64,000 nt of DNA, taken from assembly GCA_903813345.2 (NCBI GenBank), contig CAIIXF020000011.1, positions 32,604,166 through 32,668,165 of the forward strand, written 5' to 3'. This DNA is from Owenia fusiformis (taxonomy: Eukaryota > Annelida > Polychaeta > Sabellida > Oweniidae). A program made the translations under genes and the position numbers. Below the pieces are notes generated by a model. It did no database searches. It saw nothing but the letters and a program-made list of their open reading frames with translations, and was not told where the DNA came from. Of the stretch, positions 14,301-29,300 are shown one piece after another. Positions within the stretch are counted from its first letter, which is position 1; each line of letters begins with the position of its first letter.

Positions 14301-17300
14301 CAATCGAATGATTAGAAAATGTGAAGTGTTGGAAGCAACCTTCAAAAAGCACCCTAAATTTTCCCTCACAATCCTAATTTTAGTTTTTGAAAAAAGAATT
14401 GAAACAGCTTGTCAATTATAGAAGTTATTGTCGCGCGCCAGACTCCCGCCGAGTACCTGTACTCCCTCGGAGAAGGTCTGGTGGCGATGATAAGGGATTC
14501 GGAGGTGTTTATCACGGGCGCCGAGCTTGTTTGGTGCTTCGGCTGTCACTGAGCTAGGAGATGGAGAACACAGGAATATACAAAACAATCAATTACAGGA
14601 TTTTTAACAATCTATTCAACACAATAATCACAATAAATTTCAAAGTGTCCTTTAATAAAGCCTTTATGGCCAATAACTCAAATGCAAATGTCTCTATATA
14701 TACAAGGGTCCAAAACACTCTGGCTCTGAGTTATCTGTCTCTACTCTAATCTGCAATACTCTGCTCTCTACTCTGCTTGTCTCTGCTCTGCTATACTCTG
14801 ATATACTCGGCTCTGCTCTCTGCTCTCTGCAATACTCTGCTTGTCTACTCTGCTCTGCTCTGCTTGAAAAGAGCTCTCCCTCTTGAGCTATCTCGTCTTT
14901 GGGAAGGAGCCCTGGCTCCGGAAGTAACCTCTGCTTCGGGAGTCGCCTTGTCACGGGAGTAACCACCCTTAAACTCTCCTCAAAAGAGTGCTTTCACTCT
15001 TTGAGCTACACTGTCTCTTGGAAGGGGTTCAGGCTCCGAGAGTAACCTCTGCTCTTGGAGTCACCACTTCTCAGGATATACCTCTCTACAGCCTCTGCTC
15101 AATTCACTCTTGAGCTACACTGTCTCTTGGAAGGGGTCCAGGCTCCTGGAGTATCCTCTGCTCTCCAACGAGATCCACACACTGGGAGTACCTCAGCCCC
15201 GGGAATCGCCTCGTCTCAGGAGTAACCTCTGCTCTTGAACGAGATCCACACACTGCTAGTACCTCAGCCCCGGGAATCGCCTCGTCTCAGGAGTAACTTC
15301 TACTCAAAGAGTGCTCTCACTCAATGAGCTACACTGTCTCCAAAGAGTAACCTCTGCTCTCGGTGTCACCGCAGGAGCAACCTCACTACAACCTCTGTAG
15401 AGAATAACAACTCTAGAATGTCGATCAAAGGATGAGATTAGACAGAGCTGTTATCTCTCGCCTTGGAGCACCTCAGTTCCGGTAATGTAACCTTGGCTCC
15501 GATGAGAGCAAACCTTCCTCAACATACAACCCTGGGTGAGAGTCAGATCGCCTCGACAAAGTAGGAGCATTTATAGCTTGGAGGGGTAATGACTAGGAGC
15601 CACCAATACTCAGAGCAGAATGACTCACGAATATCGATCAAAGAAATGAGATTAGACAGAGCCAAATCTACTCAGAGAATCTGGAGCTCAAAACTTCTCA
15701 AAATGACGTCACTTCCTTAAAAATCAAAGATGGCCGACCGCCGGGGATTGTGGGAACAAGAAAGCAAGATGGCGGACAGCTAATTACCCATTTTATGCCA
15801 ACCTCAATCAAGAAAATGGCTAACTCACCAAAACACTGGCTGTTGTCTTGTATTTTCTTCAATAGTCGCACCAAATACAATCTGCATCTAACGATTACTG
15901 CAACTAATCCAATATATCCAAAATAATGCTCCAATAAGTCCACAGATTAAATAAAACACGCTTGCACATAAATAAATCCAAACTGACGAGGTCTTGTATC
16001 TTCAAGATCTTAGTTTACTCTGATTCACGTGGTTAAATGCAAACAATAAAATCCAGACACCTCAAGTTGCATCATGGGAAAACTACAACTTAAGTTGGAG
16101 GGAAATTCAAATAAAAGAATCTGATTGGCTGATCACCGGTTGCTGGGTGCTTAATTATTCTAATTTATTCCACTACAGTCTGCTGATCCTGTAAACATCC
16201 CAGTGCTTACGTGACATTCTGCATGTACACATTTGAGTCATTAAACTCTCTGAAAGAGTCGACTGACTCCACTTACAAAATTAAACAATAAAAATAAAAA
16301 ATCACAATTTTGTCACACTCCCTCCTCCCAGGATGGATCGCCCTCGATCCAACAAGGAAGATATAACATACATGTTTCTAACTAACAATAGAGCTATAAA
16401 TCTCAAAACTTGAGACTCCAAAACATGAACAATACAACTCACGACTATATACACTAATATAACACATTATCTCTAAAACAATCAACGATCATAGTCGAAA
16501 ATGTCTCTTCATGATCACACAGCATTAATCACGAATGTCTGCTGGTGCAGACACAACACAACTGTAATCCTTCAAGTATGTAGGAACATGTCTTCTCCGT
16601 GTGGGACGAGGAGGTTTCTTCTCTCTGGATGACTGTTGGAGTTCACTCCTCTCATGGTCGTCCATAGAGCTATCCTCACTCTTTCTGGGTAACTCTTCTC
16701 TGAAGCTTGATTTAGACTCAACAACTTTCCCCTCATTGGCTTTCTTCCTTCTCACTTTGGGTTTTACCTTCTTTGGGGAAGGAGAGCTCAAACTCTCAGA
16801 GTCCATCTTTCTCTTTCTCAGGCTCGGGGTTTCATCTTCTATTCTTTTCAAATCAGTCAAGGGTTGCTCTGGTAATGAAGCACATTCTGGTTCTTCATCA
16901 GCCGATATCCATCGGGACCAGGTAGCAGGTAGCTTGCACTCAAATGGTTTCAGAAGATTCTGGTGAACCACCTTTGGCTTCCCTGTCTTCTTCTCCTTGA
17001 TTCTGTAAATCACGGGAGAGAGTCGACCCACTATCTGGTATGGCCCTATCCATCTTGGTTGTAACTTTGGGGACTTGCCAACTCTTCTCTGCTTATTCCG
17101 CAACCACACAGGATCCCCAAGTTGGTATACTCTCTGATCGGCAGATCTGTTATACCTACTCTTCTGCCTTTCTGTAGCTAAGTCCAGTTGTGTTCTTGCC
17201 CGCTCATGTACAACCTCCATCCTCTGTCTCAAGGATAAAGCATAGTCAGTCTCTAAGGGAGGGAGTACAGGGGTCTCAATCATCTGTTCCATAGGAGCAC

Positions 17301-20300
17301 ACATCTCTCTTCCAACCATCATCATGCTCGGAGTTTCTCCTGTGGCCTCATGCACAGAGGTTCTGTAAGCCATAAGGGCTATTGGAACTTGCAAATCCCA
17401 ATCCTCTTGCTCATAAGCAGGTGCGAGAAGCTTCACTATATTGTCCACCAGGGTGCCATTATATCTCTCTACGAGTCCATTCGACTCCGGGTGAAAAGGA
17501 GTGGTGCGGGTCTTTTCAACACCCATCAGCTTGCAGACTTCTCCAAATACAGCGGACTCAAAATTCCTGCCTTGATCTGAATGCAGCTGCTTAGGTATGC
17601 CCCATCTACAGCAAACTTCATCCACTAGTTTGGAAGCAACTGTTGGAGCCTTCTGATCCGGCAATGGAAATACCTCTGGCAACTTGGTAAAGTGGTCAAC
17701 ACATACAAGCAACACTGTATTGCCTCTTGGTGTCATAGGGAAGGGCCCTAGGACGTCAATACCCCATCTCTCCATGGGAGCCCCGACTCTCACTTGCTGC
17801 AAAGGAGCTTTTCTAGTAGGACGAGGATTCCTCCTAGAACTGCAAATCTGGCATGCCCTGCAATAAGATCGGACATCAGAAGACAACTCTACCCAGTAAA
17901 ATCTCTCTCTGCATCTAGCCAATGTCCTCTTGACTCCATAGTGTCCTGCTGTCTTGGCCGAGTGACTCAGCTCCAAGATCCTTGGTTGGAGAACTGCAGG
18001 TGTCACTACTTGATACTGCTGCTTGCTTCCATCTTCACTCTCCCAAAGACGGCATAACACTCCTTTCTCCATCCTCAAGCGGTCCCATTGACTCCAGAGA
18101 CTCTTTGTCACAGTCGATTTGGAACTGATCTGCTCCCAAGGAATCTGAGCTTTCCCAGACTCAAACACTTTCAGTAAAGGAGCAAGATTTACATCTTCTC
18201 TCTGTGCCTCAGCTATTCGCTCCAAGGTCCATTCAGGTTTCAAGGAAACTGCCAAAACAACATCATCCAGAGTATCATCTGCCTCTGTGGTAACACACTG
18301 TCCATTACAGTGACTGCACTGCTTACATGGAACTCTGGACATCAAGTCTGCGTTCTGATGCTTCTCACCAGGACGGTATTCCACCTCATACTGGAACTCT
18401 TGAAGACTCTGGATCCACCGAGCCAACTGACCCTCAGGCTCCTTGAAGTTCACAAGCCATCTGAGTGAACTGTGATCAGTCCTCAAGCGGAAACGCACAC
18501 CATAGAGGTATTGTTTAAAATACTTGGTGTAATTCACTACCGCTAACAACTCTCTCCGCGTAACACAGTAATTCCTCTCCTGTCTGTTCAACCTCTTGCT
18601 TGCATAATAGAGCACTTTTTCCTCACCGTCTTGCTCTTGAGACAGGACAGCTCCAATAGCTTCTAGGCTGGCATCGGTGTCTAGGATGTATGTACAGCCG
18701 TTTTGTGGATAACCCATGATAGGTGCAGTTACCAAACGCTGCTTGAGTTCATCCATCGCCTTCTGGCAATCATGGGTCCAAATGAAGATTGCATTCTTCT
18801 TCGTCAAGTCATGAAGTGGTCCAGCTATGTGGGCAAAATCTTTGATGTGACGGCGATAGTAGGATACCCCTCCCAGGAACTGACGTACCTGCTTCAATGT
18901 ATTAGGAATGGGGTACTGCAGGATTTGCTCTACCTTTGCAGGATTGGGAGTAACTCCATCTCTTGAGACAATATGTCCGAGGAACTCCACTTTTCTCCGG
19001 AACAAGGAGCACTTAGAGGGCTTCAACCTGAGTCCAGCTTCTCTGAATCTCCCAAATATCTCCTGCAGGCGCTCCACGGCAACTTCAAACTTGTCTGCAT
19101 ATGTAATGACGTCATCTAAGTAGACTAAGGAGGTCCGGAGAGTGAGTCCATGTAGCACCTTCTCCATCAGTCTTGAAAATGTAGAGGGAGCTCCTGTCAA
19201 CCCAAATGGCATCACCACCCATTGATACTGCCCTCCCCGCACGGAGAATGCAGTCTTCTCCCTATCAGCTGGGTCCACCTCCAGTTGCCAATAACCAGAA
19301 CAGAGATCCAGACAGGAGAAATAATCACAGGCTCCCATCAAATCAAGTGTCTCTGCTATGTTTGGTATCGGAAAGGCATCCTTCTTTGTTACACTGTTCA
19401 ATTTCCGATAGTCGACACATAGGCGCCATGTCCCATCTTTCTTCTTAACAAGAACAATAGGGGAAGACCATGGACTCTGGCTATCTTCAATCACGCCTCT
19501 CTTAAGAAGGTCTTGTACTTGGGAGTCAACTTCCTCCTGGCGTCCTGGGGCCAATCTCCTATAGGACTGCTTTATTGGCTGAGCATCTCCAGTTGGTATA
19601 CTGTGACGTGCCCAGGTTGTTCTTCCCAAGTCTCCATCAGTAGCAGCAAACACATCTTGGTAAGAGTAAAGAAGTCTCTTCACTGCTTCCTTTTGGTGTT
19701 CCTGCAATCCTTCAGTGCTTCTCTGCATCAAATCTTGTAAATATTCCGGGAGCTTTATCTCTTCATGAGCATCTGGTGCTCGACTCTCAAGAGCTGCTCC
19801 TCTCATCCCATCTTCAGTTTTTATGTCCAGTATATGTGATTCATCTTCCATTACTCTACTGGATAAAGAGTGGTCTAGAGACTCATCCCTCCATTTGACC
19901 TGGTTTACTCCTCTGGTCTGCCCTGGCATGGTATACACTCCAGCTATGGAAGATGTAAAATGGCCTATCAGTCTTCCTTCTCCAACATATAAGGGTAGTG
20001 GTGAGTCATTCCACACTTCGGCAGAACTCAGGCCATTCTCTGTATGAATTAATCCACTCACCAATTCCAAGTCTCGTGTAGTCCATTTAGGAGCTTGTTC
20101 CAGCACTCCATCCAGGTTAGAGTCTTCTGCTCCTTCTACTCTCAATGTCACCATTTGTTTGGAGAATGGGGGCACTTCTACCCCTTCTGCTACAGTGCAG
20201 ACAAGATAATCCTCTCTCCCACAAACAAGCACAGTTGGGCTACAGCTATCCTCCCTCTTGGTATCTGGAGTCGAGACTGCAGGCTCCTGGATAACTGTCT

Positions 20301-23300
20301 CAGGTGCCATGTGAGAAACTCCTGCAGCTCTTCTGGAGTCAAACAGTTTCCCTAGTCCAGGCAGGCATGTTGGCTCGTCATCATCTTCTACATCAGTCTC
20401 AGGAACACACGTTATCTCGGCTTCGTCAGAATCAATCGGGATCACCTCTTTTTCAAGGTCTCCTTGTTTCTCACTTGTTTCCTGGGGAGGAGTCGGTGAA
20501 CTTTCTAGCCTCCTAATACTGAAGGGGGATGTCTCTCCCAACAGAGAGCTACTGCAACTCTGGACTTCTCCTTTAGTGTTTGCCTCTGATGAGTCCTCCG
20601 GATCTTGGAAGTTCATCTGCAGGGAACCATATTTGATGTTGGCTTTACTAGCCAAAAGATAATCCGTCCCCAATATCCCATCTTGGCCAATCTCTGCAAT
20701 TGTGATGTCGAGGGGAGTGATTCTTCCATCCAAATCTACTTCCAATTTACATGATCCATATGATGCTAGTGGAGAACCATCTGCTTGAAGCAATACATCT
20801 TTTGCTGATTTCAACTTTGGTCTGTCTCTGTAGTAAATCCGATTGAAGCTATGCAAACTCATGAGAGAAACCACAGCTCCGGTATCTATCAAGAATTCCA
20901 TAGTTACTCCACAGATTTTCACCATGGCCACTACCTTTCCAACATTATCTGCTCTCTCAGGGTTTGTGACTTCTTGACCACTTCGATCGAGGAAATGAAC
21001 CGGGTTGACAGTTGAGCTACTATTGGCCCGAGAATGGTCATTATCCCACTCTCTTTTTTTCTTGGGTCTCCGGCACTCAACTGCCATGTGTCCTGCCTCA
21101 GAGCAGTTAAAACAAATGATCAAGGGGCATCTCTTCACTGTATGCCCTTCTTCTCCACATTTCCTACAGATGAAGGGTTCTCTCTTCTCTTTGGAGGTCT
21201 TTACAGTTCCTGCAATCTCCTTGATTCCATCCTTTAACTCCCTTAACTCTTTAGTCATTCCCTTCTGAATCCCCTCCTGCACTCCTTTCTGGATTCCTTC
21301 TTGGAACTCTTTCATCATCTTAAGGAGTTTTTCTTCTTGGGAGTCATTGGTAACAGCTGTAATATGATGGTCTCGCTGTCTTGGCTTCAGGCCTTTACGG
21401 ATACGCTCTGACTCCAAGTATGCCTCCTCCTTCTGAGCCTCTTCTATGGCCTGGTCAAGAGACTTGGGGTCTCTACGATGGACAGCTGCTCGCACCTCAT
21501 CATCTGTTATGGCATTCTCATAACATTTCCTCGCCAACCTATCCTGAGAAGAGCGAGGCATCTCTGGATATGCAAGAGCAGCTAATCTCCTTATGCTCTG
21601 GCCAAGACTCTGTAATGACTCCTTTGGCTTCCTCGTCCTGGTGTTTAGTTCAGCTTCATACATTGAAGCTTTTTCCCCTGGTCCGAATCTTTTAGTTAGT
21701 GCCTCAATCAGCTCATCGTAGGAGTGGCCTTGCTCCAGCTCTTGCACTACCTGCTGGGCATCTCCTCTCAACTGGTTCGTCAACTGTTGCCGCTTCTCCT
21801 CATCACTCCAGCCATTACAGTCGATGCAGTTCTGGAAATACACCTTGTAATCAAGCCATGGAGTTTTCCCGTCAAATAACTGGGTTGGCTTGATCTTGGT
21901 CTTCTTCTCATTATTGGATGTGCTAAGCGCCTTCTCACACATCTTCATTGCTTGTTCCGCAATAAGTAGAGCTCTATTTGTCTCTTCTGCCGCAGAGTCT
22001 CCAGACTTCCCAGTTAGTTTGCCAGGCACTCCTTCAGTGGTATCCTGGTCAGGGATAGTTGGAGCTGGTCTTCTCTCTGGGGACACGCCCATTGGTTGAG
22101 TTTCAGGTCTCTCTGCAGGTATAAACACTCGATCCTGTCTCCTTAAACTCCAAGGTTTGGACACCGGGAACATCCCCACAGGGGCCTCATGGAATCCAGG
22201 AACAGGACAACTCTTAGAGTCTCTCGCTTCCATCTCTTGATCATCAACAGGCATGGGACAATATGAGGGCTGCTGTAGATGCTCTACCCACTTAGCAGTC
22301 TCTGGCACCTTCGACCTCTCTGGAGTCTTAATCTCTGGAAAGGAAATTCTACTCCTTGGTTCATCAGCATGTGTCCCTGGGATACGCTGCCATTTTTCCC
22401 TCTCTGGCATCTCTTGTTTAGGGGGAGGGGGCCTTTCCTCTCTCCATGACTGTATTGGTTCTTGTAGGCGAGGTGGACTTCTCCTGGTTGCAGGCATAGG
22501 CAACTGATCCTGCCATCTTCCTGTAGATAGTTGAGGGTTATCTTCACGAGTAATCAAACTCAACTTCCTTGTGGTCTCTTGCAGTTGTTTCTGGGGAGCA
22601 CCTTCACTCAGTATATCTGCCTCAAACTCTTTCTCCCTCAAGTCTGTGTGACTCTTACTCGACCTTCTTCGTGGAGTGGAGCATCGAGAAGAAGCAATTG
22701 AAGGTGCCAACTTCACCAGTGTTTCATGTAATTGGCCCATCTGTCGTGTCAAGTCAAACTTCATCTCTTCTTGGCCTTGTCGAATCTCAAGCTTCATTCC
22801 TTCTTGAGTCTGTCTCAAATTTTCTTCTTGATGGTGAAGCTGCTGTCTTGTCTGAAAGGTCTGGGATACCAATTCATCTTTGATACCCAAAACGTCCTGC
22901 TTCAAAGACTCCACATCTTGTTCCACTTTGATGAGTTCAAGCTTGCTCTTCTTTTGAGCATATTCACTTGATGTGGGCTTCCTGGATACTCCCCGATCAC
23001 TTTTGATCTCTGTGGAAGTAACAGGCAAGGGCTGGTCCTGTCTGCCTAGTATTCCAGGAGTACGAAATTTGGAGGGAGTAAACTCACTCTGCATCCTGGA
23101 CTGCATCCTTGACTCTGACCAATACCCAGTACTGTCTTGGGCCCCTCTCGGCCATGGTCTCTGTTCAGGAACATGCAAACATCTCTCTGCGCCACCCATG
23201 GCACCATACTTTTCTGGATCCAGAACCGAGTCCCTTGGCTCCAAAGGAAGAGTATCTTGGGTCTCCAGCTCCAGGTTTCTTGGGCCACCTTTAAAAACCA

Positions 23301-26300
23301 CTGTGTCGTCTGGCTCTGGTGTCCTCCTGAGTGTCCTCCCCTTTGGGATACCCATTGGATCATCAATTGAGCCGCCGTGGTCAGAAGTTCTTGGACTTCT
23401 CCCTGCCTCGGACATCTCCATGCTTCTCTCCATCTCTAGGAACAGTGAAAAATCCCACCGCTCCCACCAATGTCGCGCGCCAGACTCCCGCCGAGTACCT
23501 GTACTCCCTCGGAGAAGGTCTGGTGGCGATGATAAGGGATTCGGAGGTGTTTATCACGGGCGCCGAGCTTGTTTGGTGCTTCGGCTGTCACTGAGCTAGG
23601 AGATGGAGAACACAGGAATATACAAAACAATCAATTACAGGATTTTTAACAATCTATTCAACACAATAATCACAATAAATTTCAAAGTGTCCTTTAATAA
23701 AGCCTTTATGGCCAATAACTCAAATGCAAATGTCTCTATATATATACAAGGGTCCAAAACACTCTGGCTCTGAGTTATCTGTCTCTACTCTAATCTGCAA
23801 TACTCTGCTCTCTACTCTGCTTGTCTCTGCTCTGCTATACTCTGATATACTCGGCTCTGCTCTCTGCTCTCTGCAATACTCTGCTTGTCTACTCTGCTCT
23901 GCTCTGCTTGAAAAGAGCTCTCCCTCTTGAGCTATCTCGTCTTTGGGAAGGAGCCCTGGCTCCGGAAGTAACCTCTGCTTCGGGAGTCGCCTTGTCACGG
24001 GAGTAACCACCCTTAAACTCTCCTCAAAAGAGTGCTTTCACTCTTTGAGCTACACTGTCTCTTGGAAGGGGTTCAGGCTCCGAGAGTAACCTCTGCTCTT
24101 GGAGTCACCACTTCTCAGGATATACCTCTCTACAGCCTCTGCTCAATTCACTCTTGAGCTACACTGTCTCTTGGAAGGGGTCCAGGCTCCTGGAGTATCC
24201 TCTGCTCTCCAACGAGATCCACACACTGGGAGTACCTCAGCCCCGGGAATCGCCTCGTCTCAGGAGTAACCTCTGCTCTTGAACGAGATCCACACACTGC
24301 TAGTACCTCAGCCCCGGGAATCGCCTCGTCTCAGGAGTAACTTCTACTCAAAGAGTGCTCTCACTCAATGAGCTACACTGTCTCCAAAGAGTAACCTCTG
24401 CTCTCGGTGTCACCGCAGGAGCAACCTCACTACAACCTCTGTAGAGAATAACAACTCTAGAATGTCGATCAAAGGATGAGATTAGACAGAGCTGTTATCT
24501 CTCGCCTTGGAGCACCTCAGTTCCGGTAATGTAACCTTGGCTCCGATGAGAGCAAACCTTCCTCAACATACAACCCTGGGTGAGAGTCAGATCGCCTCGA
24601 CAAAGTAGGAGCATTTATAGCTTGGAGGGGTAATGACTAGGAGCCACCAATACTCAGAGCAGAATGACTCACGAATATCGATCAAAGAAATGAGATTAGA
24701 CAGAGCCAAATCTACTCAGAGAATCTGGAGCTCAAAACTTCTCAAAATGACGTCACTTCCTTAAAAATCAAAGATGGCCGACCGCCGGGGATTGTGGGAA
24801 CAAGAAAGCAAGATGGCGGACAGCTAATTACCCATTTTATGCCAACCTCAATCAAGAAAATGGCTAACTCACCAAAACACTGGCTGTTGTCTTGTATTTT
24901 CTTCAATAGTCGCACCAAATACAATCTGCATCTAACGATTACTGCAACTAATCCAATATATCCAAAATAATGCTCCAATAAGTCCACAGATTAAATAAAA
25001 CACGCTTGCACATAAATAAATCCAAACTGACGAGGTCTTGTATCTTCAAGATCTTAGTTTACTCTGATTCACGTGGTTAAATGCAAACAATAAAATCCAG
25101 ACACCTCAAGTTGCATCATGGGAAAACTACAACTTAAGTTGGAGGGAAATTCAAATAAAAGAATCTGATTGGCTGATCACCGGTTGCTGGGTGCTTAATT
25201 ATTCTAATTTATTCCACTACAGTCTGCTGATCCTGTAAACATCCCAGTGCTTACGTGACATTCTGCATGTACACATTTGAGTCATTAAACTCTCTGAAAG
25301 AGTCGACTGACTCCACTTACAAAATTAAACAATAAAAATAAAAAATCACAATTTTGTCACATTATTGTAGATTTAGATGCAAAATATCTTATTCAAGAGA
25401 ATTTGAAAACTGAGAGTCCATTTTCTCAATTTTTACCAGATAACTTTCAAAATCAAAGGATTATCCTGAAATACAGGGTGTTCCAAAAGTAACAGGACTG
25501 GTGCTGGCATTTTGTTTAATATGCACCAATCGTCTTCAAAATTTTACATAATGTACTTTTAGGTATCGTTACTAAGACTGCAAAGTTTCGACAAAATATA
25601 TGAAACTCGGGTAGAGTTATGGTTGCTATAGTAACATGACATCACAATACCCGGGGCAATATTCCACGCAAAAAGTTACAGAGACATTAAACATTTTGTA
25701 CATGCCATATCATTTTGTACATGCCATATCAAAGTTGAAATGCAGCAACTGGTGGGAATTACATTTGTTTTACATCATTTGATATTCCTATGTATCCTCT
25801 ACTTTGAAAAATAGGCTCCTCTTTGGTGAGTACAAGAGTAGTACTCTGTATCCATGACCCAAACACACGAGTGAACCCATTTGATGACATGTCACGCAGG
25901 GCCAATTGGACAATTTGGAGAAGGTCATTCCCATCTTTAAAGGTCCTACAGCACTGATTAGCATTCCATTCTCAATATAAGTAAACATTAGATATTGCAT
26001 GATCAGAGGAGTATGGTGCATGGTTTTAGACTCAAGACCTAGCTCCTCTATAGCTGCATGGTCTTAAATGGTGACCTGCGGGCAGGCGCGCTATCAAGGT
26101 AGATGACTGGCTTCAAATTGGGTCTTTTCAAAAACCGTGAATTGTCCAGACCCTTATACATAGTGATATTCCAGGAAATTGAATAAATGTTATTATCATT
26201 ATGAAATTATACTTGAATCTGAGTTGTATATGCAACACCTTTACAACAAAGGAACTGATACAATAAACAAGAGATGTTCAGCAATACAAAAATGTGAGAT

Positions 26301-29300
26301 ATCATATTTTCACGGAAAAGTTGCCCCGGGTATTGTGATGTCATGTTTCTATAGCAACCATAACTCTAACCGCATTTCATCTTTTTTTCTGAAACTTTAC
26401 AATTTTAGTTGCAATACTTCAAAGTACAATTTGTGAAAATTTGAAGACACTCAGTGCAAAATTGACAAAATGCCAGCACCAGTCCTGTTACTTTTGGAAC
26501 ACCCTGTAAAGTCAGAATTGTAGGAATTTTTAGAAGATAAGCATAACGTGGAATAATGAGAGCAAAAACTGTGACATTGTTTTTAAAATATACTCTAAAC
26601 TTGTCATTCATTACCTGATGCCCTGAGACTAGGTTTAATGTTGTTGAACTAGGTATAAGTTAAACTGGTTGAAGCTCCCCTTGAGATGCAATTAGTATAT
26701 GGTATTTTCCTCAGAATTCGAGAAACAAAGGGCTTAATAATTGCATTGACAGAATGGAAATTTGCTAATGGGGTGGTACTCTAGTTCTTTTGTGATTGAA
26801 AGATTTAATATCTCATGGTCATGTCAATTCTATACAAAATTATCACTTTCTATTATTTGCTGATCTAAGTGCTGCTATGTACCAGAAACGTGCAAGTCAT
26901 TGAACTATAATTTTTAAAAGCATATGCAGTCCTCCTCGATCATCATTTTATATTTTGACAAACACATTGTGACATTGTTTCCATTGTTTTTGTACAATTT
27001 CGAGTTTTAACTACATACTTGCTGATTGGACTCTTCCATTCTATTTTCTATTTCAAAAGCATTAATACGTTTTCAGTTTGATTTATTCTTTCATCTTTTT
27101 AAAAGACCTAAAAGACATACATTAACTGTCTTAAACTGTATCAAACTTTTGTCATTACAAAGGGCAGCAAATAATATACAATCCATCCAAAGGAAATTGC
27201 TACGTAATTAATAAACCATTCATTACCACACTCATACTAAGAATGAAATATGTAAAAAGCAATCTTATAAAGAATATATCTGGAGATTTAGAATAGCTCG
27301 TCAAATACAAGTGTAATGGAAGATCTAAGATCCAGAAATGGACTGAATGAAAACTTTATATCAATAGCATCCAAATTTCTAAATAATTGCTCATAACCTT
27401 AAAGGATTATGTAAAGCTTCCTGTATAAAATAACATGGTGGTTCCAAATTAGTCTACTGGATCAGTCTATTTTTTTAGTTTTTAAAAAATTAGGGGAGTT
27501 TGGTAAATTCCAGTTTATTAAAATCATCTTCTTTAAAATAAAACAATCTGTCTGAGTACCAATATCAATTCTTGTATTTATAGTCCAAAATGTTTTGTTT
27601 CATTTACAGGACATTTCATAAGACCATGCTTTGTACTAAAACTTGACCAATCAAAATACAAAACAGTGATGTTCATTCAACTGATGCTTGCCATTATCAA
27701 ACTCGAATATCAATTTTTCCATTAAACACAAATAGAAGATCCTGAAACTTCACCAATAAAATGTGACATTGATTTGTCAAAATGTGTGACAATTTATACT
27801 ACATAATTGCTACATAAACAGGCACACAATGACCTCAGCATGTGTATGTTTGAGTATTTCTGGGATCTGCCTTTTATACTAAATGTAAGCAACTTTAATA
27901 ATGAGTGTTCAATTTGTTAAATGTTCTGCATTACCTTTTATGATATAATTAAAGCCAAAACCCTTGGATTTTAATATGAATTATATGCGACAAGGAATTC
28001 CAAGACTTATGGTAAAAGTGACTATTTAAAAAAATAACTCTCAAGTCATCTATATCCTTTTGCCGCTTAACCTTAAATGATGTTTAGTCAAATTGATTTA
28101 TTTTTGTTTCCAGATCGTCATAAAGGATGTAAACACTGGCAATAAATCCCGATGTATTTGTGATTGTATGATTCCTAATTGCTTTGAAGGCATTACAACA
28201 CTTAATTGTTCTCTAGGTAGGTATAATCATTTTATGGATCTTAGTCATTGAATATGTCTTACATTTGACCAGGTAATCCATGATGAAGTCAAAACAAACA
28301 AGCCTGTGCCATCATGTGTTGGATATCCCTGAATAGATAAATCATCCTATCTTTTGATCCATCAGGGAAACTATAACTTATTGGCTAGATTGATGATGTC
28401 ATTTGCTGTAGGTAGCAATCAGTCTAATAGGATTAACTTATTGCTAATTTTGAAAAAGTACGACCTATGACATCATCACTCTACCTAATATATTGTTGTT
28501 TTTCTGATGGATCAAATCACATATTGAATATGCTTAAATTATCAGGTATTGAACACGCCTGAATTATCAGGTATTGAATATCCCTGTATTTTCAGGTATT
28601 GAATATGCCTTTATTATCAGGTATAATGCCTAAATTATCAGGTATTGAATATGCCTGAATTATCAGGTATTGAATATCACGGAATTATCAGGTATTGAAT
28701 AAACCTGTATTATCAGATATTGAATATGCCTGAATTATCAGGTATTGAATATACCTGTATTATCATATATTGATTAACTCATTTACATTTGACACAGAGC
28801 ATAGAGACTAAACGACTGATATTTTATTTACCTGCACAGTGAATGTGGTACATGGTGGATGGGGACCCTGGATGAAATATACAAGTAGTGTTTGCTCCAG
28901 AACTTGTGGATCTGGTACAATCATTTCCAGCTATAGAGACTGCAACAATCCGGCTCCTCAAAATGGTGGGCGACAGTGTGTTGGTGATATATATGAGATA
29001 GTACCTTGTAATACACAGTGTTGTCCAGGTGAGTGTGAAGTTTGAATGGTTTAGCAGTTCAGTGGCATTTGACAATTGATGATTTTTGGAAAACAGCTCT
29101 GCACCAATGACAGTCCCTCCTACAGAAATGGTTAATATGTTATGACCATTTTATATTGTAAATCGACATTCCCTTACTCTACATATCTTACACTAATTGA
29201 TTTAAATTAAAAAACAGATGGACTATGAATATATCAAGTATAACAATTTATAGCTTTTATAGTATTCAGTAGAAGTTCAATTTTATAGTTTTTATCATCG

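Larger units (their letters stand above)
14429..25361 (-). mobile_element. Complete Ty3/Gypsy LTR retrotransposon
   Basis: Two LTRs of 1889 and 1891 bp enclose one long Gag-Pol frame on the minus strand. Each LTR starts TG and ends CA. The insertion is flanked by TTAT at 14425-14428 and 25362-25365. The primer binding site sits next to the 5' LTR (23452-23469) and a polypurine tract next to the 3' LTR (16318-16329). The element lies antisense in intron 3 of the mosaic gene. By eye, the only LTR difference found is one extra TA in a TA run, and the reading frame is unbroken. These point to very recent insertion and possible activity. Confidence 0.95.

Noticed and set aside
14694..14966. Minus-strand frame of 90 codons in the LTR, repeated at 23720-24010
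   Set aside because: It lies in short-repeat LTR sequence, lacks any known domain, and is duplicated only because the LTR is.
16601..23599. Many plus-strand open frames of 60-208 codons
   Set aside because: They are shadows of the Gag-Pol frame on the opposite strand.
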